From: Mycolicibacter hiberniae
GTDB lineage: Bacteria; Actinomycetota; Actinomycetes; Mycobacteriales; Mycobacteriaceae
DNA: 64,000 bases
Reading direction: 5' to 3'
Assembly (NCBI RefSeq): GCF_010729485.1
Contig: NZ_AP022609.1
Coordinates: forward strand, 3,658,001-3,722,000
Shown: positions 42,653 through 51,696 of the stretch, piece by piece
Position numbering within the stretch: position 1 is the first letter of the stretch
Layout of the letters: each line of letters begins with the position of its first letter
The notes under the pieces: model-generated
Told to the model about the DNA's origin: nothing
The model's database searches: none
Seen by the model: only the letters and a program-made list of their open reading frames with translations
Program-made: the position numbers and the translations under genes

Positions 42653-44073
42653 CCATCGATGCCCTCGTAGCCGAACTCCTTGCCCATTCCGGACTGCTTG
42701 TAGCCTCCGAACGGGACGTTGTGGTCGAAGGTCAGCTGGCAGTTCAACCCGACCATGCCGGCCTGCAGTCGCTTGCCCAGGTTGTGGGCGCGAGCCAGGT
42801 TGGTGGTCCAGACCGTGGCAGCCAATCCGTAGTTGGTGTCGTTGGCCATCGCCACGGCCTCGTCGTCGTCGTCGAACGGCAAGATGGTGACGACCGGACC
42901 GAAGATCTCCTCCTTGTAGAGCCGGCTGGTGGCCGGGTCCACGTTGGTGATCACGGTGGGCTTGACGAAGTAGCCTTTGCGGTCCAGCCGGTAACCGCCG
43001 CTGACGATCTCGACGCCGTCCTGCTTGCCCTGCTCGATGTAGCCCATGACGCGCTGCAGTTGTTTGGCGCTGACCAGCGGGCTGATCATCGATCCCTCGT
43101 CCTTGGGCCCGCCGAGCACCAGGTTCTCGCCGATCATCGCGATGCCCGCCACCACACGCTCATAGACGCTGCGCTGCACGAAGACCCGCGAACCGCACAC
43201 GCATCCCTGGCCGGAATGCACGAAGATGCCCATCGCGGCCATCATGATCGCCATGTCCAGGTCGGCGTCCTCGTAGATCAGCACCGGGGACTTCCCGCCC
43301 AGCTCGAGCGTGACCTTCTTCAGGTTGTCCGCGGCATTGCGCATGATCTCCTTGCCGACCTCCGTGGAACCGGTGAAGGCGACCTTCTCCACATCGGGAT
43401 GGCTGGTGATCGCCGCGCCTGCGGTGGCGCCATAGCCGATGACGAAGTTCGTGACGCCGTCGGGCACCCCGGCCTGGGCGATCAGGCGTTCCAGCAAGAC
43501 CGCCGACAGGGGTGTCTCCTCGGCCGGCTTGACCACGCTGCTGCAACCGGCCGCCAGCGCCGGGGCGATCTTGGCGCAGGCGTTGAACAGCGGACCGTTC
43601 CAGGGATAGATCAAGCCCACCACGGAATAGGGTTCCTTCACCGTGTAGGCATGCATATTGGCGTAGGTGCCGGTGACGCCGCCCTCCATCTGCACCTGGT
43701 AACTGCTGCCGTTGAGCTTCGTGCACCACCCCGCGTAATAGCGGTAGAACTCCGCACAGGTCGACACGATCATGGCGGACTGGGCCGGTGGCATGCCCGA
43801 GTCCAGCGACTCCAGCTCGGCGAACTCCTCGGCGTGCTCGTCGATCAGGTCTGCGAGTTTCCACAGCACCCTGGCGCGCTGGCGAGCCGGCAGGTCGGTC
43901 CACACGCCGGACTGGTAAGCCGCCTTGGCGCGGGCGACGGCTTCGTCGACGGCTTCGGGACCGGCGTCACGGAACTCGGTGATCTGTTCCTCGGTCGCGG
44001 GGTCGATGACGGCGATGACGTCACCGGTGCCCGGCCGCTTCGCAAGATCGTTGATTACCGACTGCACTGTCAT
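42616..44073 (-). CDS. NAD-dependent aldehyde dehydrogenase
   Basis: A 485-residue enzyme with the NAD motif FTGSTEVGKEIM, the Glu of the active site in LELGGKSPV, and the catalytic Cys in GQGCVCGS. It oxidises aldehydes to acids. It is followed upstream on the same strand by SDR and SRPBCC genes, which could be one pathway. Start ATG 44073 was chosen for an AAGGAA site. MMPL-gene overlap is convergent. The substrate is unknown; betaine or aromatic aldehydes are possible. Confidence 0.94.
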   Translation of the reverse strand: MTVQSVINDLAKRPGTGDVIAVIDPATEEQITEFRDAGPEAVDEAVARAKAAYQSGVWTDLPARQRARVLWKLADLIDEHAEEFAELESLDSGMPPAQSAMIVSTCAEFYRYYAGWCTKLNGSSYQVQMEGGVTGTYANMHAYTVKEPYSVVGLIYPWNGPLFNACAKIAPALAAGCSSVVKPAEETPLSAVLLERLIAQAGVPDGVTNFVIGYGATAGAAITSHPDVEKVAFTGSTEVGKEIMRNAADNLKKVTLELGGKSPVLIYEDADLDMAIMMAAMGIFVHSGQGCVCGSRVFVQRSVYERVVAGIAMIGENLVLGGPKDEGSMISPLVSAKQLQRVMGYIEQGKQDGVEIVSGGYRLDRKGYFVKPTVITNVDPATSRLYKEEIFGPVVTILPFDDDDEAVAMANDTNYGLAATVWTTNLARAHNLGKRLQAGMVGLNCQLTFDHNVPFGGYKQSGMGKEFGYEGIDGYLKTKSVWAAL

Positions 44074-44201
44074 GCACAGATTCCTTCTGGTCGCCGCGGC
44101 AGGTGATGCTGTGCACCTGCTTAGCATCACGGGCGCGCGATGGTCAACACCCGGCCGCTCCGTCGGTCCGGCTGCTCGGCCGGTGGAACCGGCGGCCAGT
44201 G

Positions 44202-45146
44202 CTATGCCGGACCGCCCGGCAGCGAGTAGGTGACCCCGGTGAATTCTTCGGCGATCGCCCACAGCCGCCGCTGCGCATCGACGTCGAGCGCTCGGGCGGC
44301 GGCCCGTACCGGTACCGGCGGCCCGATCTGCTCGAAACGCCCTCCCGGGCCGTAGAACTGGCCTCCGGTGGCGGCCGGATCGGTCGCAGCCCGCAGCATG
44401 GGCAGCGCCCCCTGCGCAGGCCCCTGGGTGAACCAGCCGGTCAGATAGCGGAAGCGGCTGTCGAACACCCAGCGGATCGCTCCCGGCTGCTCGCGCAGGA
44501 TCGAGGTGCGGGTACCCCCGGGGTGCGCGGCGAGCGCAATAGCCGCGCTGCCCGCGGATTCCAGCCGCCGCTGCAGCTCGTAGGTGGCCATCAACTGGGC
44601 CAGCTTGGACTGCGCGTAGGCCTTGGCCATGGTGAAGACCTTCTCCGACTGCAGATCCTCGAAGGCGATCCGGCCGCTGCGGTGGGTCTTGCTGCTCACC
44701 GCGACGATCCGGCCCGCGGGGGATGCGCGCAGGCGATCGAGCAGCAGGCCGGTCAGGGCGAACGGGCCGAGGAAATTCGTGCCGAGATCGCCCTCGAAGC
44801 CGTCGGGGGTCACCTGACGGCTCTGGTGCATGACACCGGCGTTGTTGACCAGGATGTCGATGACGGGATAGCCGGCCCGCAGCACGTCCGCGCAGGCACG
44901 CACCGAGGTCAGGTCGCTGACATCGAGATGAACGACCTCGACGCGCGCTTCCGGAGCCGACCGGCGGATGTCGCTCCGCGCCTGCGCTGCGGCGGCGCTG
45001 TTGCGGCAGGCCAGTACGACAGTGGCCCCCAGCACCGCCAATCCCCGGGCCACTTCAAGGCCGACCCCGGTGTTGGCCCCGGTGACCACCGCGGTGCGGC
45101 CGGCCTGAGGCGCGCCCTGCTCCAACGACCAATGGGCCGCGTCCAT
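44202..45146 (-). CDS. Short-chain dehydrogenase/reductase, retinol dehydrogenase type
   Basis: A 314-residue SDR with cofactor motif TGANTGVGLEVA, NNAGVM, catalytic Ser in VSSKTHRS and YAQSK. The ARSDIRRSAPEARVEVVHLDVSDL layout resembles retinol-dehydrogenase-like enzymes. It should oxidise alcohols or reduce ketones of lipid or steroid type. It lies 11 bases downstream of the SRPBCC gene and 128 bases upstream of the aldehyde dehydrogenase start. Confidence 0.93.
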   Translation of the reverse strand: MDAAHWSLEQGAPQAGRTAVVTGANTGVGLEVARGLAVLGATVVLACRNSAAAAQARSDIRRSAPEARVEVVHLDVSDLTSVRACADVLRAGYPVIDILVNNAGVMHQSRQVTPDGFEGDLGTNFLGPFALTGLLLDRLRASPAGRIVAVSSKTHRSGRIAFEDLQSEKVFTMAKAYAQSKLAQLMATYELQRRLESAGSAAIALAAHPGGTRTSILREQPGAIRWVFDSRFRYLTGWFTQGPAQGALPMLRAATDPAATGGQFYGPGGRFEQIGPPVPVRAAARALDVDAQRRLWAIAEEFTGVTYSLPGGPA

Positions 45147-45157
45147 GCCCGGCTGCC

Positions 45158-45670
45158 CTATCCGCGGCTCGCCGTCGCGAAACGCTTGTCGGTATACCGG
45201 CGCAGGTTGGACAGGAAGCGGCGGAACCCCAGGTTCATCAGCGGGCCACTGACCGGGGACGCCCACCGGGCCGGGCCGGTCAGCTGGTTGGCCACCGTCC
45301 AGGTCAGCCGGCACCCCTGCGCGGTGGGCTCGATGCGATAGTCCTCGACGAACACCGCCAACGCCGAAGTCGAGCTCGCGTTGAAACGAAAAGCCATGTG
45401 CTGCCCGGGTTCCCAGGCCAGGAACTCCTCGTCGCCGACAATCCCGCCACGCATGTCGACCACGCGGGTGGTGCCGACTCCGTGCGGTTCGGGGCTGGTC
45501 CAGGTCACGTTGGTGATCACGCTGGCCCAGCGCGGCCACGCATCGGCGTCCACCAGCACCTCCCAGACCTGGCCCGGCGTCACGGCGAGGTCGACGCTGT
45601 TGCTGAACCGCTGTGGGGCCTGCTCCAGATAGTCGAGGCCGACCTTCGCGCACGGATACATCCGGGGCAA
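45158..45670 (-). CDS. SRPBCC (polyketide cyclase/dehydrase-like) protein
   Basis: A 170-residue helix-grip protein. The core begins FSNSVDLAVTPGQVWEVLVDADAWPRWASVITNVTW, the usual SRPBCC entry, and continues through RVVDMRGGI and QHMAFRFNASST. The fold binds hydrophobic ligands. Start TTG 45670 has an AGGAA site 7 bases upstream; ATG 45661 lacks one. It is divergent from the epoxide hydrolase gene. Confidence 0.8.
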   Translation of the reverse strand: MPRMYPCAKVGLDYLEQAPQRFSNSVDLAVTPGQVWEVLVDADAWPRWASVITNVTWTSPEPHGVGTTRVVDMRGGIVGDEEFLAWEPGQHMAFRFNASSTSALAVFVEDYRIEPTAQGCRLTWTVANQLTGPARWASPVSGPLMNLGFRRFLSNLRRYTDKRFATASRG

Positions 45671-45745
45671 CTGGCACTTCCTTTCAGGACATTTCGGCGG
45701 GCCGGCGACGACATTCGGCGACCGGCGCGATAGGCGTTGATCAGT

Positions 45746-45772
45746 TTGTACACATCTCGATAGGGTGTGCAA
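45746..45772. promoter_or_regulatory. Epoxide hydrolase promoter and candidate operator
   Basis: TAGGGT (45761-45766) lies 6 bases before GTG 45773, fitting a leaderless start. Inverted arms TTGTACAC (45746-45753) and GTGTGCAA (45765-45772), with one mismatch, overlap it. Confidence 0.5.
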
Positions 45773-46972
45773 GTGCCTGAGCCGAAGGCGGCTTCCGCCG
45801 ACAGGCTCGGTCCCCCGGCAATCGAAGCGGAGGCGGCCCTGAACAGACCTGAACCCTGGCCGCTGTGCGTCAGCGAGCCCGAGCTGGATGATCTGCGCCG
45901 CCGGCTCGCCAACACCCGATGGCCGGCTGAGATCGACGGGGCCGGATGGGATTACGGAACCGACCAAGCCTTCCTCAAGGCGGTCGTAGATCACTGGCTG
46001 CACACCTACGACTGGCGGCCAGTGGAAGCCGAGGTCAATGCATTCGGCTCGTTCCTCACCGTTGCCGCCGGTCAGCGCGTGCACTTTCTGCACGCCCGGT
46101 CGCCCGAACGCGACGCCATCCCCTTGGTTGTGACGCACGGGTGGCCCGGTTCGATCGTGGAGTTCCTCGACGTACTTCCGCTGCTGCGTCAGCGATTCCA
46201 TGTCGTCGTCGTCTCGATGCCCGGCTACGGGTTCTCCGGTCCGACCCGCCGTCCCGGTGTCGACGTCGCGGCCGTGGCGGCTGCCGTCGACGATGTGATG
46301 GGCCAACTGGGCTATCACCGGTATGTCGCCCAAGGCGGCGACTGGGGGGCACTGGTCGCCCGCCGGCTCGGTGAGCATTACCCAGAACGGGTCGCGGCCA
46401 TCCACACCAACATGTGCTTCGCCCCGCCGGACCGCGACGACCCCGGTCTGATGGCCGCGGTGACGGCCGCCGAGCAGGCGGCTGTCGCTGCCTCGGTGCA
46501 GCGTACTGCCGACGGCAGGGCGTATATGAATCAGCAAGCGACGCGGCCGCATTCGGTGGGATATGGACTCGACGACTCACCCGTCGGACTGGCGGGCTGG
46601 ATTCTGGAGAAGTTCCACGCCTGGTGCGACATCCGCGACGGGATGCCGATCAGCACCGACCGGCTCATCGACAACCTGATGTTCTACTGGCTGACCGCGA
46701 CCGGGACCTCCTCGGCCCGCCTGTATTGCGAGTCCGCCCGCTCCGGCGCGCTCGGCTCATGGCGGGGTCGTGTCACGGTGCCCACCGGCTACGCGGTCTA
46801 CCCCTACGAGCTGGTGCAGACACCGCGGGCGTGGGCCGCCCGTCGCTACAACCTGGTCCACTACAGCGTCCAGGAACGCGGCGGGCACTTCGCCGCTTTC
46901 GAGCAGCCCGGACTGTTCGCCGCGGACCTGGCGGACTTCGCCGATGTGCTGGCGGACCTGGCCGTGTTGTGA
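45773..46972 (+). CDS. Epoxide hydrolase (EHN-domain alpha/beta hydrolase)
   Basis: A 399-residue enzyme. The N-terminal EHN domain (about 20-125) includes LDDLRRRLANTRWP, then an alpha/beta hydrolase with HGWPGSIVEFLDVLPLL. The nucleophile Asp lies in QGGDWGALVARRLG, and His in RGGHFAAFEQP. It opens epoxides to diols, often of lipid or xenobiotic origin. Start GTG 45773 was chosen for the -10 position; GTG 45767 is possible. It is 35 bases from the convergent TetR gene's end. Confidence 0.93.
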   Translation: MPEPKAASADRLGPPAIEAEAALNRPEPWPLCVSEPELDDLRRRLANTRWPAEIDGAGWDYGTDQAFLKAVVDHWLHTYDWRPVEAEVNAFGSFLTVAAGQRVHFLHARSPERDAIPLVVTHGWPGSIVEFLDVLPLLRQRFHVVVVSMPGYGFSGPTRRPGVDVAAVAAAVDDVMGQLGYHRYVAQGGDWGALVARRLGEHYPERVAAIHTNMCFAPPDRDDPGLMAAVTAAEQAAVAASVQRTADGRAYMNQQATRPHSVGYGLDDSPVGLAGWILEKFHAWCDIRDGMPISTDRLIDNLMFYWLTATGTSSARLYCESARSGALGSWRGRVTVPTGYAVYPYELVQTPRAWAARRYNLVHYSVQERGGHFAAFEQPGLFAADLADFADVLADLAVL

Positions 46973-47007
46973 GGTTCCGACCTGCGGCGCTGGGTTGCCG
47001 GCTCTCA

Positions 47008-47604
47008 CTACGGGCGCAATGCAGGCAGAACAAGCGTGTCGATGACAGCCCGGACGAAGGCTGCGTCGATGGTCTGACCGCGGACCACCTGCAGCAGACC
47101 CATCGCCAGCACCACGTCGGCGACCAGCGACCAGTCCCGGTCGGCGTCGATCTCGCCGCGCGCCACGGCCTGCGCGACGATCTTGGCGACCAGTCCCTTG
47201 CCCTTGACCAGGAGTAGGTCATCGACCGCGGCCGCCAGGTCCGGGTCCTGCGCAGCCTCCAAGGCGACACGCAGCACCAGGTCGTTGGGGAACGGCTCGT
47301 TGTCGTTGCGGCCGATCTGCGCCACGAGTGCGTCGAGATCGCCGGTCAGACTCCCGGTGTCGGGGGTGTCCTTGGTGAGCAGATCGGGCCGCCAATAGAT
47401 GAGCGCGTCGGTGACCAGCGCCGCTTTCGACGACCAGCGGCGGTAGATGGCCGCCTTTCCGACACCGGCGCGTGCCGCGATGTCGTTCATATTCGCTGCG
47501 TCGTAGCCGTTTTCCGAGACGACAGCCAGTGCGGCGTCCAAGATCGCGGGATCGCGAGAGCGATCCAGCCTCCCGTCGGTGCGGTGCCGCAGTCGTGACT
47601 CCAT
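47008..47604 (-). CDS. TetR-family regulator of the mmpS-mmpL operon
   Basis: A 198-residue regulator with helix-turn-helix NMNDIAARAGVGKAAIYRRWSSKAALV and a TetR_C domain. It is the last gene of the mmpS-mmpL-tetR transcription unit, starting 4 bases after mmpL. In other mycobacteria MmpS5/MmpL5 pairs are paired with a local repressor. The most likely site is the dyad at 50965-50988 near the mmpS promoter. The ligand is unknown. Confidence 0.9.
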   Translation of the reverse strand: MESRLRHRTDGRLDRSRDPAILDAALAVVSENGYDAANMNDIAARAGVGKAAIYRRWSSKAALVTDALIYWRPDLLTKDTPDTGSLTGDLDALVAQIGRNDNEPFPNDLVLRVALEAAQDPDLAAAVDDLLLVKGKGLVAKIVAQAVARGEIDADRDWSLVADVVLAMGLLQVVRGQTIDAAFVRAVIDTLVLPALRP

Positions 47605-47608
47605 AGCC

Positions 47609-50470
47609 TCACACCATCGTCGGCTGCGGTATCGGTTCGGCGTCGGTAGCCGGCGCGGGCGCCGGCCGGTCCCGCATGCTGAAGGTGTCCAGCGGCCACC
47701 AGAACCACCGGCCCAGCGCCGCCGCGATCGCGGGCGTCATGAAGGCGCGGACGATGAACGTGTCCACCAGGAGCCCCAGCGCGATCGCGGTGCCCAACTG
47801 CCCGATCACCCGCAGATCACTGACCATCATCGACGCCATGGTCGCCGCGAACACCAAGCCCGCCGCGGTGACCACCCGGCCGGATGCGCCCATGCCGCGG
47901 ATGATCCCGGTGTTCAGGCCCGCGCCGATCTCCTCTTTGAGCCGCGAGACCAGCAGCAGGTTGTAGTCCGATCCCACCGCCAGCAGGATGATCACCGTCA
48001 GCGGCAACACGATCCACTGCAGGCCCACCCCGAGGATGTCCTGCCACAGCAGCACCGACAGCCCGCAGGCGGTGCCCAGCGAGGCCAGCACCGTGCCGAC
48101 GATCACCAGCGACGCCACCAGGCTGCGGGTGATCAGCAGCATGATCGAGAAGATCAGGATCAGCGTGGACAACCCGGCGATCATCAGGTCGATCTTCACG
48201 CCGTCCTGCATGTCGCTGTACATCGACGCGGTGCCGGCCAGCGACACCTTCGAGCCTTCCAGCGGAGTTCCCTTGATCGCGTCCGCGACGGCGTCCCGGA
48301 TGCCCTGGACATGCTCGATGCCTTCGACCGATGCGGGGTCGCCCTGGTGGGTGATGATGAATCGCACGGCGTGGCCGTCGGGCGAGACGAACATCTTCAG
48401 CCCGCGGATGAAGTCGGGGTTGTCGAAGACTTCCGGCGGCAGGTAGAAGGAGTCGTCGTTTTTGGCCTCGTCGAAGAACTTGCCCATCAGCGTCGAGCCT
48501 TCGGCGTTCTCCTGCAGATGGTGCTGGATGCCCGACATCGAACTGTGGGTGGCGAGCATGAAGCCGCGCATCTTTTTCATCGAGTCGATGGTCTTGGGCA
48601 GGTCTTCGAGCATCTGCGGCATCAAGACGTCGAGCCGGTCGACGTCTTTGATGGTGGTGCCCATGTCATCGGTCATGGCGTCGACGTCGTCGAGCATGTC
48701 GAACATCGACCGCGTGGAAGCGCAGATGGGGATGTCGAAACAGTGCGGCTCCCAATAGAAGTAACTGCGCAGCGGGCGGAAGAAGTCGTCGAAGTCCGAC
48801 ACGTGCTGGCGTACCGTCTCGATGTCGACCTGCAGCTCGTGCATGTGGGCGGTCATGTCGTGGGTGGTGTCGACGACCTGCTGCATCACCCCGTACATGT
48901 GCTCCATGGTGGCCACGGTCCGGCCCATCTCATCGGCCTGTTCCAGCATCGAGGCCATGCTGTCGTTCATGAACTTCGCGGTCTGTAGCTGACCAGAGGC
49001 CTGCATGGCGATCTGAAACGGAATGGAGCTGTGCTCGATCGGCGCGCCGAGCGGACGGGTGATGGTCTGCACCCGCCCGATACCGCGCTCGTGGAAGACG
49101 GTCTTGGCGATCCGATCGATGACCAGCATGTCCGCCGGATTGCGCAGGTCGTGCCCGGCATCGACCATGAGCAGTTCGGGATTCATGCGGGCCTGGGAGA
49201 AGTGCCGTTCGGCCGCCGTCTGGGCGACGTTGGCCGCGATGGTCTCGGGGGTGAAGTGCCGGTCGTTGTAGTTGGGCACGTAGGTCGCCAGGGCAACGAA
49301 CCCGATCGCCGCGATGAAGGTGGTCACCACGATGATCGGCTTCGGCCACCGCGTCACCAGGGTGCCGATACGGCGCCAGCCCCGTTCGGAAACTTGACGT
49401 TTGGGGTCGAAGATCCCGAATTTGGATGCGACCACCAGCACCGCCGGAGCCAGGGTCAGGCCCGCCACCATGGTGGCCACCAGCGCGATGGCGCACGGCA
49501 CACCCATGGTCTGGAAGTACGGCAGCTTGGTCGCGGTCAGACACAGGCAGGCGCCGACGATGGTCAGGCCGGAGCCCACGATCACGTGGACCACGCCGTT
49601 GTAGGCGGTATGGAACGCCTCTTCGCGGTCCTGGCCGCCGGAGCGTGCCTCGTGATAGCGGCCCAGCAGGAAGATGAAGTAGTCGGTGCCGGCGGCAATG
49701 GTCAGCATCGTGACCATGCTGACCGCGTACGGGGTCAGGCCGATGATGTCCAGGTTGCCGGCTGTGGCCACAATGCCTTCTGCCGCATACAGTTCGAAGC
49801 GCACCAGGATCAGCGCGACGATCGCCGACCGCAGCGATCGGTAGATGACGAGCAGCATCACGAAGATGACGCCGATGGTGACCGCCGTCATCAGCTCCAT
49901 GCTGTTGTGTGCGGCGATCAGGGTGTCGGTGTTGAGCACCGTGTTGCCGGCCACGTGCGCCTGCACGCCCGGCGGGGCGGGTACACCCTCGACGATCTTG
50001 CGCACCGCGGCCACCGAGGCGTGGCTGGGCGTGGTGCCCTGGGCTCCGTCGAGGAAGACCTGCACGTAAGCGGCCTTGCCGTCCGGGCTCTGGGAACCGG
50101 CGGCGGTGAGCGGATCGCTCCAGAAGTCCTGCACGTTCTGGACATGCCGGTCGGCTTTGAGCTTGGCGACTATCTCGTTGTAGTACTCGTGCGCGCTGTC
50201 GCCTAGCTTGTCGTCGCCCTCGAGCACGACCATCGCGGTGGAGTCGGTGTCGAACTCCTCGAACTTGTGGCCGATGCCCATCATGTCCTTGAACGCCGGC
50301 GCGTCCAGCGGTGCCATGGGCACCGAGTGCTTGCCCGCCACCACGCCCAGTTTCGGGGTGAACACCGTCGTTCCGATCGCAATGAGCAGCCAGAAGATGA
50401 TGATGGGCACGGCCAGCACCCAGAGCAGCCGGGCGATGCGGGAGCGCGGCTGGCCTACGCGGTTGCTCAT
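47609..50470 (-). CDS. mmpL: MmpL-family RND transporter
   Basis: A 953-residue transporter. Two sets of membrane helices flank large porter loops, with a coiled-coil-like region in the second loop (about residues 500-640; MASMLEQADEMGRTVATMEHMYG). Proton-relay motifs are IAAGTDYFIFLLGR and LAVGSDYNLLLVSR, both with the Asp. It resembles MmpL4/MmpL5, which export siderophores and drugs with MmpS. It shares ATGA with the mmpS stop, consistent with co-translation of the two subunits. Confidence 0.95.
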   Translation of the reverse strand: MSNRVGQPRSRIARLLWVLAVPIIIFWLLIAIGTTVFTPKLGVVAGKHSVPMAPLDAPAFKDMMGIGHKFEEFDTDSTAMVVLEGDDKLGDSAHEYYNEIVAKLKADRHVQNVQDFWSDPLTAAGSQSPDGKAAYVQVFLDGAQGTTPSHASVAAVRKIVEGVPAPPGVQAHVAGNTVLNTDTLIAAHNSMELMTAVTIGVIFVMLLVIYRSLRSAIVALILVRFELYAAEGIVATAGNLDIIGLTPYAVSMVTMLTIAAGTDYFIFLLGRYHEARSGGQDREEAFHTAYNGVVHVIVGSGLTIVGACLCLTATKLPYFQTMGVPCAIALVATMVAGLTLAPAVLVVASKFGIFDPKRQVSERGWRRIGTLVTRWPKPIIVVTTFIAAIGFVALATYVPNYNDRHFTPETIAANVAQTAAERHFSQARMNPELLMVDAGHDLRNPADMLVIDRIAKTVFHERGIGRVQTITRPLGAPIEHSSIPFQIAMQASGQLQTAKFMNDSMASMLEQADEMGRTVATMEHMYGVMQQVVDTTHDMTAHMHELQVDIETVRQHVSDFDDFFRPLRSYFYWEPHCFDIPICASTRSMFDMLDDVDAMTDDMGTTIKDVDRLDVLMPQMLEDLPKTIDSMKKMRGFMLATHSSMSGIQHHLQENAEGSTLMGKFFDEAKNDDSFYLPPEVFDNPDFIRGLKMFVSPDGHAVRFIITHQGDPASVEGIEHVQGIRDAVADAIKGTPLEGSKVSLAGTASMYSDMQDGVKIDLMIAGLSTLILIFSIMLLITRSLVASLVIVGTVLASLGTACGLSVLLWQDILGVGLQWIVLPLTVIILLAVGSDYNLLLVSRLKEEIGAGLNTGIIRGMGASGRVVTAAGLVFAATMASMMVSDLRVIGQLGTAIALGLLVDTFIVRAFMTPAIAAALGRWFWWPLDTFSMRDRPAPAPATDAEPIPQPTMV

Positions 50471-50904
50471 ACGGACTTCACCAAGCAGTAGATGAAGGGC
50501 TTGTACTCGTCGATGCTGCGGTCGTCGCGGACGTTGTCGTCGACGATGATCCGGCAGCGCAGGTGGTCCATGGCGGTGTCGCCCTGCGCGACGATGTTGG
50601 CCGACATCGACGGCAACGTGGTGACGATGGTGTGCGACCACGGCAACGGCGCGTCCTCGATCAGGTGCGGTTGCCCGTTCTCGTCGAGAAAGTTGATGTT
50701 GACGGTGCCACCCGAGGGGGCCGTCAGTTCATAGGTGATGTGTTTGGGATTGAAGGGCTTGGTCTCGTCGGCGTTGGGGTCGGCGGTGGCCACCCGGGCG
50801 CCGGCGCCGAAACTGTTGCGGACCCGGACCACCACGTAGGCGCCCAGCGCGATCACCACCACCAGGAGCAGCGGTATCCACAGCCTGCGGACCAGTGCGA
50901 ACAC
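50467..50904 (-). CDS. mmpS: MmpS-family accessory protein
   Basis: A 145-residue protein with one N-terminal membrane helix (about 5-28) and an extracytoplasmic domain with ITYELTAPSGGTVNINFLDENG, typical of MmpS. MmpS assists MmpL export. Start GTG 50904 is placed just after AAGGAGG, although spacing is short; GTG 50907 is also possible. It is the first gene of the operon. Confidence 0.93.
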   Translation of the reverse strand: MFALVRRLWIPLLLVVVIALGAYVVVRVRNSFGAGARVATADPNADETKPFNPKHITYELTAPSGGTVNINFLDENGQPHLIEDAPLPWSHTIVTTLPSMSANIVAQGDTAMDHLRCRIIVDDNVRDDRSIDEYKPFIYCLVKSV

Positions 50905-50964
50905 CACGCCTCCTTGCCCGCTGCTGCCGCGAGGATCTGGGCCGCGGCACACAGACGTGCGCTA

Positions 50965-51005
50965 CAGGCGGAACCCGGGTTCCGTCTGGGCCGGGACGCA
51001 GAGTA
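50965..51005 (-). promoter_or_regulatory. mmpS-mmpL promoter with 24-base dyad operator
   Basis: A 24-base imperfect palindrome (50965-50988) with a perfect 16-base core (50969-50984) lies 61-84 bases before mmpS. A -10-like TACTCT is at 51000-51005 on the minus strand, so the operator would sit just downstream of the transcription start and block elongation or initiation when bound by the TetR protein. Confidence 0.65.
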
Positions 51006-51130
51006 CCGCATCGCGAGCAGCCCGCGGAAGGTCGGCCGCTGGTAGGTTCCACCTGGATGTTCGCGGCCGGCAACGGCCGCCGCCGCAACCCCTCACTCAC
51101 CCGTCCGCGCGTGAACCCCGGGAGCCCGCC

Positions 51131-51568
51131 GTGAGCATTGTCGCCCTGCACACCGACCTACCGATCTCCGCGCAGCACGCTGCGGCACTGGCACGCAAAC
51201 CCGCCCTGATGCAATACGTGCTCGCCCCGCTGGTCACCCTGCCCAGGCTGACCGCACCGGAGCACCTCGAAGTCGGGACCCGCCTGTCGGCGCGGCTGTG
51301 GTGGTTCGGGGTCATCCCCGCCTGGACCCATCACCTCGAAATCCGGCAGCTCGACGAGCTGACGATCTATACCAACGAGCGCAGCGGGCCGGTCCGCACC
51401 TGGAACCACCGGTTGACGTTCACGCCCCTCGACGAGCAGCGCTGCCGCTACACCGACGAGATCGAGACCGATGACGGCATCATCGGCGCGGTCACTCGCA
51501 TGTTCATCCGGCTGCTGTTCACCCACCGGCATCGCCGCTGGCGCACCCTCGCCGCCATCCTGGCTTAG
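51131..51568 (+). CDS. SRPBCC-like or hypothetical protein, 145 residues
   Basis: A 145-residue protein with an opening strand, MQYVLAPLVTLPRLTAPEHLEVGTRLSARLWWFGVIPAWTHHLEI and LTFTPLDEQRCRYTDEIETDDG, suggestive of a SRPBCC-like helix-grip fold. Start GTG 51131 has GGGAG about 6 bases upstream. It is divergent from mmpS. Function is unknown. Confidence 0.65.
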   Translation: MSIVALHTDLPISAQHAAALARKPALMQYVLAPLVTLPRLTAPEHLEVGTRLSARLWWFGVIPAWTHHLEIRQLDELTIYTNERSGPVRTWNHRLTFTPLDEQRCRYTDEIETDDGIIGAVTRMFIRLLFTHRHRRWRTLAAILA

Positions 51569-51696
51569 CCGCGTGCGCGCCCGGCATTTCCCCACCGGCC
51601 CGCCTCCGGCGGACGTCCGAGAAATCTCTACCGGTTACCGGCCTTAACTACTACCCTTGGTCGTAGCATCGGCTGCGCAGCCCCGGGAGATGGCCC

